Part shown: in pieces, positions 33,960-42,641 of the stretch
How the letters are laid out: every line of letters begins with the position of its first letter
Position numbering within the stretch: position 1 is the first letter of the stretch
The notes under the pieces: model-generated
Told to the model about the DNA's origin: nothing
Databases searched by the model: none
The model's input: only the letters and a program-made list of their open reading frames with translations
Origin: CAVPKN01 sp964588495
Lineage (GTDB): Bacteria > Chlamydiota > Chlamydiia > Chlamydiales > JAAKFR01
Direction: 5' to 3'
Length of the DNA stretch: 64,000 bases
NCBI GenBank assembly: GCA_964588495.1
Contig: CAZPPS010000009.1
Location: 1 to 64,000 of the forward strand
Translations under genes and position numbers: made by a program

Positions 33960-36900
33960 ATGGAAAAACACCCTATAGTTCTTAAAAAAGTGAATGTTCA
34001 TAATCTCAAGGGAATTGATATTACCCTTCAGACGAATGAATTGATAGTCTTTACAGGCGTCTCAGGATCAGGCAAATCCTCCCTTGCTTTTGACACCCTT
34101 TTTGTTGAAGGACAAAGAAGGTATATCGAATCCCTTTCCACGTTTGCCCGCAGATATCTGGGCGATCTGGTCAAACCCGATGTTGAGTATACCTCAGGGC
34201 TTGCTCCCACAATTTCAATCGAGCAAAAAAGCGCCTCCCAAAATCCAAGGTCCACTGTTGGGACCATGACAGAGATCTACGATTACTTACGTGTTTTATT
34301 TGCGCGCGTTGGAACGCCCCACTGCCCTGTCAGCGGCGAAGCTGTCAGCCCCCAGAGTAAAGAACGGATCATCAAAACCATTCAGGCCCTTCCTGAAAAG
34401 ACAAAAATCATGGTCATGGCCCCCGTTGCCAAGGATAAGAAGGGGGAATTCAAAGACGATTTCAAACAATTTTTGCGTAAAGGTTATACACGGGCCCGTG
34501 TCGACGGGAAAATTGCAGATCTCAGCGAAGAGATCAGTCTGGAAAAAAATATTGCCCACACCATCGATCTGATTATCGATAGACTCTCTGTAACAGAAGA
34601 AAATCATTCCCGAATTGCCGAATCTGTGATCGCAGCCCTTGAGCTCGGTTCTGGTGTTGTCAGCATTTTTAACACAGAAACTGAAGAAGAAAAACTTTTT
34701 TCTACCCTTGCCTGGTCCCACAAATCGGGCCTTTCCTACGCTTCTTTAGAGCCACACGATTTTTCCTTTAATAGCCCAACGGGGATGTGCCCTAAGTGTA
34801 GCGGCCTTGGATTTATACAAGAATTTGATTTGGAAAAGGTGATCGATCCTGAAAAAAGCATCGAAGAAGACTGCTGCAGCATCGCTAGCTCGTTTCAAAC
34901 AGTGCGCTACGGCAATATTTACCGCAATCTTGCCGAAATTTTTGGATTTGATCTTTCGACTCCTTGGAAAGACCTCTCAGAAGAGGCTAAAAGGTTATTT
35001 TTATATGGGAGTGACAAAAAGTGGATCCAAATGCATTTTGTCCATCCAGACAGACCCCAAAGCTGGACAGATTATGTCCACTGGAGCGGCGTTTTAAATG
35101 AAGCCCACCGCCGTTTCATGGAGGCGACAAGCGCCAACTATCGAAAAAAAATGCAGGCGCTCATGCATGAAGGAGTTTGTCCAGAATGTCACGGAACACG
35201 CCTCCGCCCTTATCCTGCTGCCACAATTCTTGGAGGTTTAAAAATCCATGAAATTTGCCAAAAAGACATCGCAGGTATCCTCCAATTTTTCCAAAATCTC
35301 CACCTCGATCCCACAGAAGAAATCATCGCTGAAGAGCTTTTGAAAGAGATCGAAAGAAGACTCCAATTTCTCATCGCTGTGGGGCTCCATTATTTAACTC
35401 TTGAGCGAACAGCCCCTACCCTTTCAGGCGGTGAAGCCCAGCGTGTGCGGCTAGCTTCTCAGGTGGGATCTGGTCTCGTTGGAGTGACCTACATTCTTGA
35501 TGAGCCCTCCATTGGTTTACATCCACGGGATAACAAGAAGCTGATTGCTACCTTAAAAGAGCTCCGAGATGTGGGCAACACTGTGATTGTTGTCGAACAT
35601 GATGAGGAAACCATTTGGGAAGCTGACCGTGTTGTTGACTTTGGACCGGGCCCAGGAGAGCTTGGTGGAAAGATTCTTGTGAATGGATCTCTTAAAGAGC
35701 TTCTCGAAAACCCTGATTCTGTGACGGGCGCCTATCTAAGCGGTAAAAAAACAATCCCGATCCCCAAAAAAAGGCGCAAAATCGATAAAGACGAAGCCAT
35801 CGTTATCAAGGGAGCTTCCCACAATAACCTCAAAAATATCGATGTGTCCTTCCCTCTTGGGGTCATGATCGCAGTCACCGGAGTGTCCGGTTCGGGCAAA
35901 TCCTCTTTAATCACCGACACGCTCTATCCGGCCCTTTCTAATCACCTGCACAATGCAGAACATGCGATTGGCAAACACAAAAAAATGAGCGGAATCGACA
36001 AAATCGACAAAGTTATTGCCATCGATCAAGCCCCTATTGGACGTACGCCAAGATCTAACCCTGCCACCTACATCAAATTCTTCGATGAAATTCGGGATTT
36101 GTTTGCACAAGTGCCCGAAAGTGTGGCTAAAGGGTTTTTGCCGGGAAGATTCAGCTTCAATGTCCGCGATGGAAGCTGTCCTCAGTGTCACGGCATGGGA
36201 ATGCTCAAAATCGACATGGATTTCTTGGAAGATCAATGGGTGGTCTGCCAAACCTGTCAAAACAAACGTTTTGATCATGAAACGCTCTCCATCCACTATA
36301 AAGGGAAAAACATTCACGATGTCTTGGAGATGACAGTTGCCGATGCCCAAAATTTCTTCGCCAATATTCCCACTTTGAAGCGGAAGCTTGAGACCGTTGC
36401 TAAAGTGGGGATGGAATATATTCGCTTAGGGCAACCTTCCACAACCCTTTCTGGCGGGGAAGCGCAGCGGATCAAATTGGCCAAAGAGCTTGTCCGCCCA
36501 GGCACTGGACGGACTCTTTATATCCTTGATGAGCCGACAACCGGACTTCACTTCCATGATATCGCAGCTCTTTTGAAAGTGCTCCATGAGCTAGTTGAGC
36601 GGGGCAATACGGTTTTAGTCATCGAACATAACATGGACGTTGTCAAAACGGCCGACTGGATTATTGATCTTGGAACGGAAGGGGGAGCAGGAGGTGGGCA
36701 ACTCGTCGCCACAGGCACTCCTGAGACCCTTTTGAAAATGGATACTCCCACTGGAAACGCCCTCAAAGAAACTTTTTTTCCAAAAAAACATGCGCTCACT
36801 AAAAAAAGAGAAGCTGGCGCGGAAATTCAGGAAATTATTGTCCAAGGAGCTGAGCAAAACAACCTAAAACGGCTCGACATCTCCATTCCGCGGGGTAAAC

Positions 36901-39551
36901 TCACAATCTGCACAGGACCATCCGGTTCGGGCAAAAGCTCTTTTGCATTTGACACGATCTATGCAGAAGGACAAAGACGGTATATTGAGTCCTTGTCTCC
37001 TTATGCGCGCCAATTTGTCCGTCAATGCCCCAAGCCCAAGATCTCCCAAATCGACGGGCTCTCTCCGGCAATTGCCATCGAACAAAAAGCAGCTGCGGGA
37101 AATCCACGATCCACAGTCGGGACTATGACTGAGATCTACGATTATTTGCGCATTCTTTTTGCACAAATTGGGACAGCTTATGACCCTGAAACACAAGAAG
37201 AAATCAAATCGATCACCAAAGAATCCGTCGTAGAAAATATCCTCTCTTTCCCTGAAGGGGAAAAAATCACCGTGCTCGCCCCTTTGGTTCTGCAAAAAAA
37301 CGAAAAAATTGAGGATCTTAAGTCCCGTTTGATCCGTTTAGGATTTTTGCGCATCCGGATCAACCAACAGATCTATGAACTGGACGAGACCATCGAATTT
37401 GACAGGAAGCGGAAAAACGAAATTGCTTTAGTCATCGATCGGATCAAGGTGTCTAAAGAGGGTGAGGGGCGTCTTTTTGAGGCCATTTCCACAGCGGCTC
37501 ACATTGGCAATCAAAAAATCATCGTGATGAGAGAAAACAAAGATGTGTTTTTCAATCTCGCGTTTGCCGTTGAAAGTACAGGCAAATCCTTCCCAGAAAT
37601 TACTCCACACACATTTTCTTTTAATAGCCAGGAAGGGATGTGCCCCGATTGTTTAGGCCTTGGAATCAGTTATGGGGCCAATTTGACCCATAACTGGGAG
37701 ATCATGCAACTCTCTGTCATTGGTCTTTTGCGTTCTTTATGGACAACCACAGAAATTCCCCTTTTTGAGAAGTTTTTGAAAGAAGTTGGAATTAATCCCC
37801 ACACAACCCTGGAAGACTTAAATAATGATCAGCTACAGCTTCTTCTCAACGGCTCAATCGGGGAAAAATGGTTTTCGACAAAAGAGGGCTTCCGTTTCCG
37901 CTGGCTCGGAATCCAGCCTATTTTGGCAAAAGCGGGCAAAAGCGCTTATAACGAAATCAAATCCCCTTTAATTCCCCTTCTGGATGAAATTGAATGTGTT
38001 TCCTGCCAGGGAGCACGTCTTCATCCCCTTGCGCGCAACGTGCGCATTAAAAACCATTCAATTGCTTCTTTGTGTCAGCTTCCTATCGAGAAATCCCTCA
38101 ACTTTTTAGAAAAACTTGAAATTCCGAAGAAAAAAGTCAAAGTGCTCGAAGATGTGATGAAACAGATCGTCGAACGGCTCGGATTTTTGGTAGAAATTGG
38201 GTTGAACTATTTAAGTCTGGATCGGAGAGCCCCTACTTTGAGTAATGGGGAAGCACAGCGGATACGTCTTGCAAGACAACTTGGCAGTAAACTCACAGGC
38301 GTTCTCTACGTTTTGGATGAACCCACAATTGGACTTCACCCTCAAGACAATGCCCGTTTAAACGGAGCCCTACAAAATCTCAAAGATCTTGGGAACACGC
38401 TCGTGATGGTAGAGCACGACCCACAAACCATTAAAACTGCTGACTATATCCTCGATTTTGGGCCAGGCTCTGGCCTTCAAGGGGGACATGTGACGGCAGA
38501 GGGCACCTACAAGCAGATTTTGAAGAACAAAAAATCCCTCACAGGGGGTTATCTTTCGGGAAGAGAAAAAATTGAGATCCCTAAGAAAAGACGGGAGGCC
38601 AAAGGGTATTTTACAATTGAGAAAGCCACCCAAAACAATCTGAAAAATCTCACGTTCAATTTACCAATGGGCGTCATGAGCTGTTTGACGGGTCTTTCCG
38701 GCTCAGGAAAATCGACTTTGATGCACGATGTGATCAAACAAAAGGCCCTCCCTTTAATTGATAAAGAAGAGCCTTTTAACAAACTCATCCTCATCGATCA
38801 AAACCCGATTGGCCATACTGTCCGCTCCGATGTGGGAACTTATTCTGAGGTTCTTAATGTGTTGCGAGAATTTTACGCAGCCTTGGGTGGATCAAGGGTC
38901 AAAGGACTTCAACCCAGACATTTCAGTTACAACCACCGCAAAGGGATGTGCACCCATTGCTGGGGACTTGGCTACAAAAAAATCGAGATGCTTTTCCTCC
39001 CGGCTGTTAAAGTAATGTGCGATCAATGCCGGGGAATGAGACTGAATCCCCTCTCTTTGAGCGTCCAATATGAGGGGAAACATTTTGGGCAGCTCCTTGA
39101 AATGACAGTGGATGAGGCAAGGGAGCAGTTTTCTATATTACCCAAAGCGTGCCGGATACTCGACACATTGATCGCTGTGGGATTAGGATATCTGAAGCTA
39201 GGGCAAGAGATGGTTTCTTTGTCTGGAGGCGAAGCGCAGCGGATTAAGTTATCAAGGGAGCTTTCAAAAAGGGGAACCGGCAAGACTTTATATCTTTTGG
39301 ATGAGCCGACAACAGGTTTGCATCCTGAGGACATTAAAAAATTGCTGATTTTGCTCCACAAACTGGTCGACAAAGGAAATACGATGGTTATTATCGAACA
39401 TAATCTCGATATTATCCAGAATGCCGATTTTGTGGTGGATTTGGGACCTGGAGCTGGGGACTTGGGGGGAAAAATTGTGGCTATGGGGAGTCCGGAGGAG
39501 ATTGCACTTGACCCCAAATCGGTGACGGGAAAATATCTATTCAAGAATTAG
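33960..39551 (+). CDS. uvrA: Double-length UvrA (fused tandem duplication), excision repair ATPase
   Basis: 1863 aa, about twice the 940 of E. coli UvrA, as in Chlamydia. Copy 1 spans about 1-950 and copy 2 from about 957. Walker A motifs lie near residues 33 (GVSGSGKSS), 640 (GVSGSGKSS), 987 (GPSGSGKSS) and 1578 (GLSGSGKST). Signatures are LSGGEAQR near 489, 830 and 1754, but LSNGEAQR near 1426. C-terminal zinc modules are complete in both copies (CPQC...CQTC and CTHC...CDQC); the insertion zinc site before FSFNS-GMCP lacks its first Cys pair in both copies. UvrA finds DNA damage with UvrB. One copy may have evolved a structural role. Confidence 0.95.
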   Translation: MEKHPIVLKKVNVHNLKGIDITLQTNELIVFTGVSGSGKSSLAFDTLFVEGQRRYIESLSTFARRYLGDLVKPDVEYTSGLAPTISIEQKSASQNPRSTVGTMTEIYDYLRVLFARVGTPHCPVSGEAVSPQSKERIIKTIQALPEKTKIMVMAPVAKDKKGEFKDDFKQFLRKGYTRARVDGKIADLSEEISLEKNIAHTIDLIIDRLSVTEENHSRIAESVIAALELGSGVVSIFNTETEEEKLFSTLAWSHKSGLSYASLEPHDFSFNSPTGMCPKCSGLGFIQEFDLEKVIDPEKSIEEDCCSIASSFQTVRYGNIYRNLAEIFGFDLSTPWKDLSEEAKRLFLYGSDKKWIQMHFVHPDRPQSWTDYVHWSGVLNEAHRRFMEATSANYRKKMQALMHEGVCPECHGTRLRPYPAATILGGLKIHEICQKDIAGILQFFQNLHLDPTEEIIAEELLKEIERRLQFLIAVGLHYLTLERTAPTLSGGEAQRVRLASQVGSGLVGVTYILDEPSIGLHPRDNKKLIATLKELRDVGNTVIVVEHDEETIWEADRVVDFGPGPGELGGKILVNGSLKELLENPDSVTGAYLSGKKTIPIPKKRRKIDKDEAIVIKGASHNNLKNIDVSFPLGVMIAVTGVSGSGKSSLITDTLYPALSNHLHNAEHAIGKHKKMSGIDKIDKVIAIDQAPIGRTPRSNPATYIKFFDEIRDLFAQVPESVAKGFLPGRFSFNVRDGSCPQCHGMGMLKIDMDFLEDQWVVCQTCQNKRFDHETLSIHYKGKNIHDVLEMTVADAQNFFANIPTLKRKLETVAKVGMEYIRLGQPSTTLSGGEAQRIKLAKELVRPGTGRTLYILDEPTTGLHFHDIAALLKVLHELVERGNTVLVIEHNMDVVKTADWIIDLGTEGGAGGGQLVATGTPETLLKMDTPTGNALKETFFPKKHALTKKREAGAEIQEIIVQGAEQNNLKRLDISIPRGKLTICTGPSGSGKSSFAFDTIYAEGQRRYIESLSPYARQFVRQCPKPKISQIDGLSPAIAIEQKAAAGNPRSTVGTMTEIYDYLRILFAQIGTAYDPETQEEIKSITKESVVENILSFPEGEKITVLAPLVLQKNEKIEDLKSRLIRLGFLRIRINQQIYELDETIEFDRKRKNEIALVIDRIKVSKEGEGRLFEAISTAAHIGNQKIIVMRENKDVFFNLAFAVESTGKSFPEITPHTFSFNSQEGMCPDCLGLGISYGANLTHNWEIMQLSVIGLLRSLWTTTEIPLFEKFLKEVGINPHTTLEDLNNDQLQLLLNGSIGEKWFSTKEGFRFRWLGIQPILAKAGKSAYNEIKSPLIPLLDEIECVSCQGARLHPLARNVRIKNHSIASLCQLPIEKSLNFLEKLEIPKKKVKVLEDVMKQIVERLGFLVEIGLNYLSLDRRAPTLSNGEAQRIRLARQLGSKLTGVLYVLDEPTIGLHPQDNARLNGALQNLKDLGNTLVMVEHDPQTIKTADYILDFGPGSGLQGGHVTAEGTYKQILKNKKSLTGGYLSGREKIEIPKKRREAKGYFTIEKATQNNLKNLTFNLPMGVMSCLTGLSGSGKSTLMHDVIKQKALPLIDKEEPFNKLILIDQNPIGHTVRSDVGTYSEVLNVLREFYAALGGSRVKGLQPRHFSYNHRKGMCTHCWGLGYKKIEMLFLPAVKVMCDQCRGMRLNPLSLSVQYEGKHFGQLLEMTVDEAREQFSILPKACRILDTLIAVGLGYLKLGQEMVSLSGGEAQRIKLSRELSKRGTGKTLYLLDEPTTGLHPEDIKKLLILLHKLVDKGNTMVIIEHNLDIIQNADFVVDLGPGAGDLGGKIVAMGSPEEIALDPKSVTGKYLFKN

Positions 39552-39559
39552 GGTATTTT

Positions 39560-39669
39560 CCGTGCGTGACCGTGACCGTTTCCGTGTCCGTGACCGAACC
39601 GTGTTCCGAGCGCCGAGCATCGTTCGGAAATCGGCGCTCGGAACACGGTTCGGTCACGGACACGCACGG
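39560..39669. repeat. CCGTGN hairpin, copy 4 (33-bp perfect arms)
   Basis: Between uvrA and pknD. Arms 39584-39616 and 39631-39663 are exact reverse complements over 33 bases with a 14-base loop; outside, CCGTGCGTG (39560-39568) pairs with CACGCACGG (39661-39669 region), with extra CCGTGA/CCGTTT hexamers in the left arm. The unit here is mostly CCGTGA and CCGTGT rather than CCGTGC. Confidence 0.95.
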
Positions 39670-39686
39670 GTAATTAAAAAGTTTTT

Positions 39687-42527
39687 ATGGAACAAATCGG
39701 ACAATACAAAACCTTAAAAGTGATTGGCAAAGGCGGAATGGGAGAAGTCCTTCTAGCCCGCGATCCTGTTTGTGATCGCAATGTGGCCATCAAACGGATC
39801 CGCCCCGATTTGACACAGCACGCAGCTTTGAAAAACCGCTTTTTGCGAGAAGCAAAAATCACAGCAAGCTTGACACACCCCGGGATCATCTCGATTTACT
39901 CCATTCATCATGAAGGAGATGAGACCTATTACACAATGCCCTATATCGAAGGGAAAACGCTTAGGCAAATTATCAAAGATGCCCTTCAAAATGCCAAAAC
40001 ATCGAAAAATGAACATTCTATTCCCGCCCTTCTCCCCATTTTCAAAAGCATTTGTCAAACGGTGAGCTACTCCCATTCAAAAGGGGTTCTACACCGTGAC
40101 TTGAAACCGGAAAATATTCTGGTGGGAACCTTTGGCGAGGTGATTGTATTTGATTGGGGCCTGGCTCACATTATCACCGAAACGCCCCAAGAGATGGATG
40201 AGGTAGATGTTGAAACTCCCCCCGAACTTACACGTCCAGGAAAGCTTGTCGGAACGGTCGCTTATATGGCCCCTGAGCGGGCTTTAGGAGAGCCTGCGAC
40301 TGTCCAAACAGACATTTACGCTTTGGGAGTGATGCTCTATCAGATTTTAACCCTCCATCTCCCCTTCAATCGTCACTCGCTCAAAGAATTCCGCAAAGCC
40401 TATAAACATGAAAAGCTGATCGACCCAGAGGAGATGGCCCCTTACCGCGATGTCCCTCCAAGACTGTCTAGAATCGTTAAAAAATGCCTCAACAAAGACC
40501 CAGCGAAGCGCTATCTCACCACAGAGGCCCTTGTCCACGATCTGATGAGCCACATGGAGGGAAGATCTGACTGGTTTGAGAGCACACGATTAAATGTGGC
40601 CCACAAAAAAGATTGGGAATTCCAAGAAAACGTGATGATCTCAAAGCATATGGCCATCACTCGGGGAACTGAAGCTGCTGAATGGGTCAACATCATGGTC
40701 TCGCAGGCAGCTTTTGCCGAAAACACGCGGCTGCACACACGGATCATGTTAGAAGAGACAGGCGCTGGGATTGGCTTATTGCTCGCAGTCCCTGAAGCTG
40801 CGCAGCGGACAAATCCTCTCGAGGGGTATTGTCTATGGATCGGTTCAGAAAGTGCTCCTGGAGTGCAACTTTTCCGAAATACCGTTCAAGTGATGCAGCT
40901 TCCCGATGTTTTTTTGAAAAAACAGACCTGGCACACTTTGTCTTTGGAAAAAATCGATAACAATATCCATTTCAGCTTGGATGGGCAGCTTATCTTGACC
41001 TATTTGAGCTACCTTCCCCTTTTTGGCACGCATGTCGGACTACTTGCAAGAGACGATGACTTTGAAATGGATGAAATGATTGTCTCCGTGGGCTCTCAGA
41101 ACTTAACCATCAGCTGCCTTTCGATTCCCGATGCCTTTTTAGCTGACAAAGACTACGACAAAGCCCTCGCAGAATATAGGCGGATTGGCTATTCCTTCCC
41201 TGGACATGCCGAAGGAAGAGAGGCTCTTTTTAGAGCAGGGATCACCCTTCTCGAGCAAGCCAAAGGGGCCAAGTTAAAAGAAACAGAAGAATGCTACTCG
41301 CTAGCTCTGGAAGAATTTGGCAAACTCCACCACACACCAGGAGCCCCTTTGGAATATCTTGGGAAAGCTTTGGTTTACCAATCGACGCGGGATCATGCCG
41401 AAGAGATCAAATGCCTGGAGCTTGGTTTAAGAAGATATTTCGACCATCCACTTGTGAGTCCCATCAAAGAACAGATCCTCTACAGAATGCATGAATCAAC
41501 GCAGACCAATCGCAGATCTGCCTACCAGCTGATTTTGATTGTGCTGAGACTTTTGCCCGATGTGGTCAAAAGCGCCGATTTTCACAGATTATCGAAACAT
41601 TTGATCAAAAATTGGGAGCGCCTCCCCTTTTTGGAAACGTCCATTGAGCCCTCACTTCTCGGAAAAGATAAAATCCAGCAGGTCCGTTTTTCAATTCCTC
41701 TCGCCTTTTGGCTGGGAGCCCCCTATATCCTTCTTGAGATGTATCAGGAACTGATCAGAATCAAACCTTTCGATGTCTCTTTGTGCGGGGATATTATCTT
41801 TTCTCTCTATGAGCTTGGTTCTTTTGAATTGGCACATCAGCTCATGGAAGAGGTCAAAGGACACAAAGGGGAGCTTAGCGCTGAAGAGATTCAGGATCTC
41901 GATCAATGCCTGACTGAAATGGAATCCCTTTATCTTTGCCATACCGATTCCTTGGAGACAGCCATTCATCACTTCTTCGGAAAGAAAAAAGAAGGGATTG
42001 GCCTTCGGGAATTTCGAACCATTACTTACCTTCTCAAACAGACTCTTGGTAGCGGCCCCTTGCACTTTGTCGATTTTATTGCCCGTAAAATTGCTTCGTT
42101 TCCCCTCTCCCACGAAGATCGGGTTCTTTTGGATAGTTACCGGATCTGGGCTTACCTTTTGGAAGATAACATTCACGCGGCCGAAGAAATTTTTGATACC
42201 TATCCCTTCGAGTTGTTGAACCAGGAAGGAACTCTTTTACATCCTCTATTTGGCTGTTTTCTATACGCAACCGAGGGGGAAGAGATCGCCTCGATTCATT
42301 TTGCGGGAGTGATCGACACCCCATTTCCGCGATCATGGGCCCTTTTAGGCCATGAACTCACCAATAAAATTTTAGAGTCTTCTACCTGGTATAACACCTC
42401 GTTTATGTGGGAAAGAAGGAGCTTATATCAACAGCTGAGTCTTTTTTACCACTGCAGCAAAAACCCCGAACTTGCAGCTTATTACCGGTACCTCGAGCAG
42501 CAGGAGTATATTCGGGTTTCGGAGTAA
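39687..42527 (+). CDS. pknD: Serine/threonine protein kinase PknD with large C-terminal region
   Basis: 946 aa, near the 934 recalled for Chlamydia PknD. Kinase domain about 1-290: GKGGMGEV (P-loop, 15-22), Lys36 in VAIKRI, HRDLKPENIL near 137, then DWGLAH in place of DFG (near 156), which is characteristic of chlamydial PknD. No membrane helix is evident. Residues about 310-480 look like a LamG/ConA-type beta-sandwich (SLDGQLILTYLSYLPLFGTHVGLLARDDDF would span two strands), and the C-terminal 450 residues are helical repeats (TPR-like). PknD phosphorylates Ser, Thr and Tyr in C. trachomatis. valS follows after 114 bases. Confidence 0.9.
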   Translation: MEQIGQYKTLKVIGKGGMGEVLLARDPVCDRNVAIKRIRPDLTQHAALKNRFLREAKITASLTHPGIISIYSIHHEGDETYYTMPYIEGKTLRQIIKDALQNAKTSKNEHSIPALLPIFKSICQTVSYSHSKGVLHRDLKPENILVGTFGEVIVFDWGLAHIITETPQEMDEVDVETPPELTRPGKLVGTVAYMAPERALGEPATVQTDIYALGVMLYQILTLHLPFNRHSLKEFRKAYKHEKLIDPEEMAPYRDVPPRLSRIVKKCLNKDPAKRYLTTEALVHDLMSHMEGRSDWFESTRLNVAHKKDWEFQENVMISKHMAITRGTEAAEWVNIMVSQAAFAENTRLHTRIMLEETGAGIGLLLAVPEAAQRTNPLEGYCLWIGSESAPGVQLFRNTVQVMQLPDVFLKKQTWHTLSLEKIDNNIHFSLDGQLILTYLSYLPLFGTHVGLLARDDDFEMDEMIVSVGSQNLTISCLSIPDAFLADKDYDKALAEYRRIGYSFPGHAEGREALFRAGITLLEQAKGAKLKETEECYSLALEEFGKLHHTPGAPLEYLGKALVYQSTRDHAEEIKCLELGLRRYFDHPLVSPIKEQILYRMHESTQTNRRSAYQLILIVLRLLPDVVKSADFHRLSKHLIKNWERLPFLETSIEPSLLGKDKIQQVRFSIPLAFWLGAPYILLEMYQELIRIKPFDVSLCGDIIFSLYELGSFELAHQLMEEVKGHKGELSAEEIQDLDQCLTEMESLYLCHTDSLETAIHHFFGKKKEGIGLREFRTITYLLKQTLGSGPLHFVDFIARKIASFPLSHEDRVLLDSYRIWAYLLEDNIHAAEEIFDTYPFELLNQEGTLLHPLFGCFLYATEGEEIASIHFAGVIDTPFPRSWALLGHELTNKILESSTWYNTSFMWERRSLYQQLSLFYHCSKNPELAAYYRYLEQQEYIRVSE

Positions 42528-42548
42528 AAGCTGTTTTGGTATCTTATC

Positions 42549-42624
42549 CGTGCCCGTGCCCGTGAGCGTGACCGTGCCCGCCCTTCCCCGATCGGGCACG
42601 GGCACGCTCACGGGCACGGGCACG
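42549..42624. repeat. CCGTGN hairpin, copy 5
   Basis: 32-base arms with one mismatch (42549-42580 and 42593-42624) and a 12-base loop, made of CCGTGC and CCGTGA units. It lies between pknD and valS and ends only 17 bases before the valS start, so it would be in the valS leader if transcribed. Confidence 0.95.
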
Positions 42625-42641
42625 TTTAAAAAGGAACCTGC

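Noticed and set aside
36864..37295. Antisense open frames of 100-147 codons inside uvrA
   Set aside because: Mirror the conserved ATPase coding sequence; no independent features.
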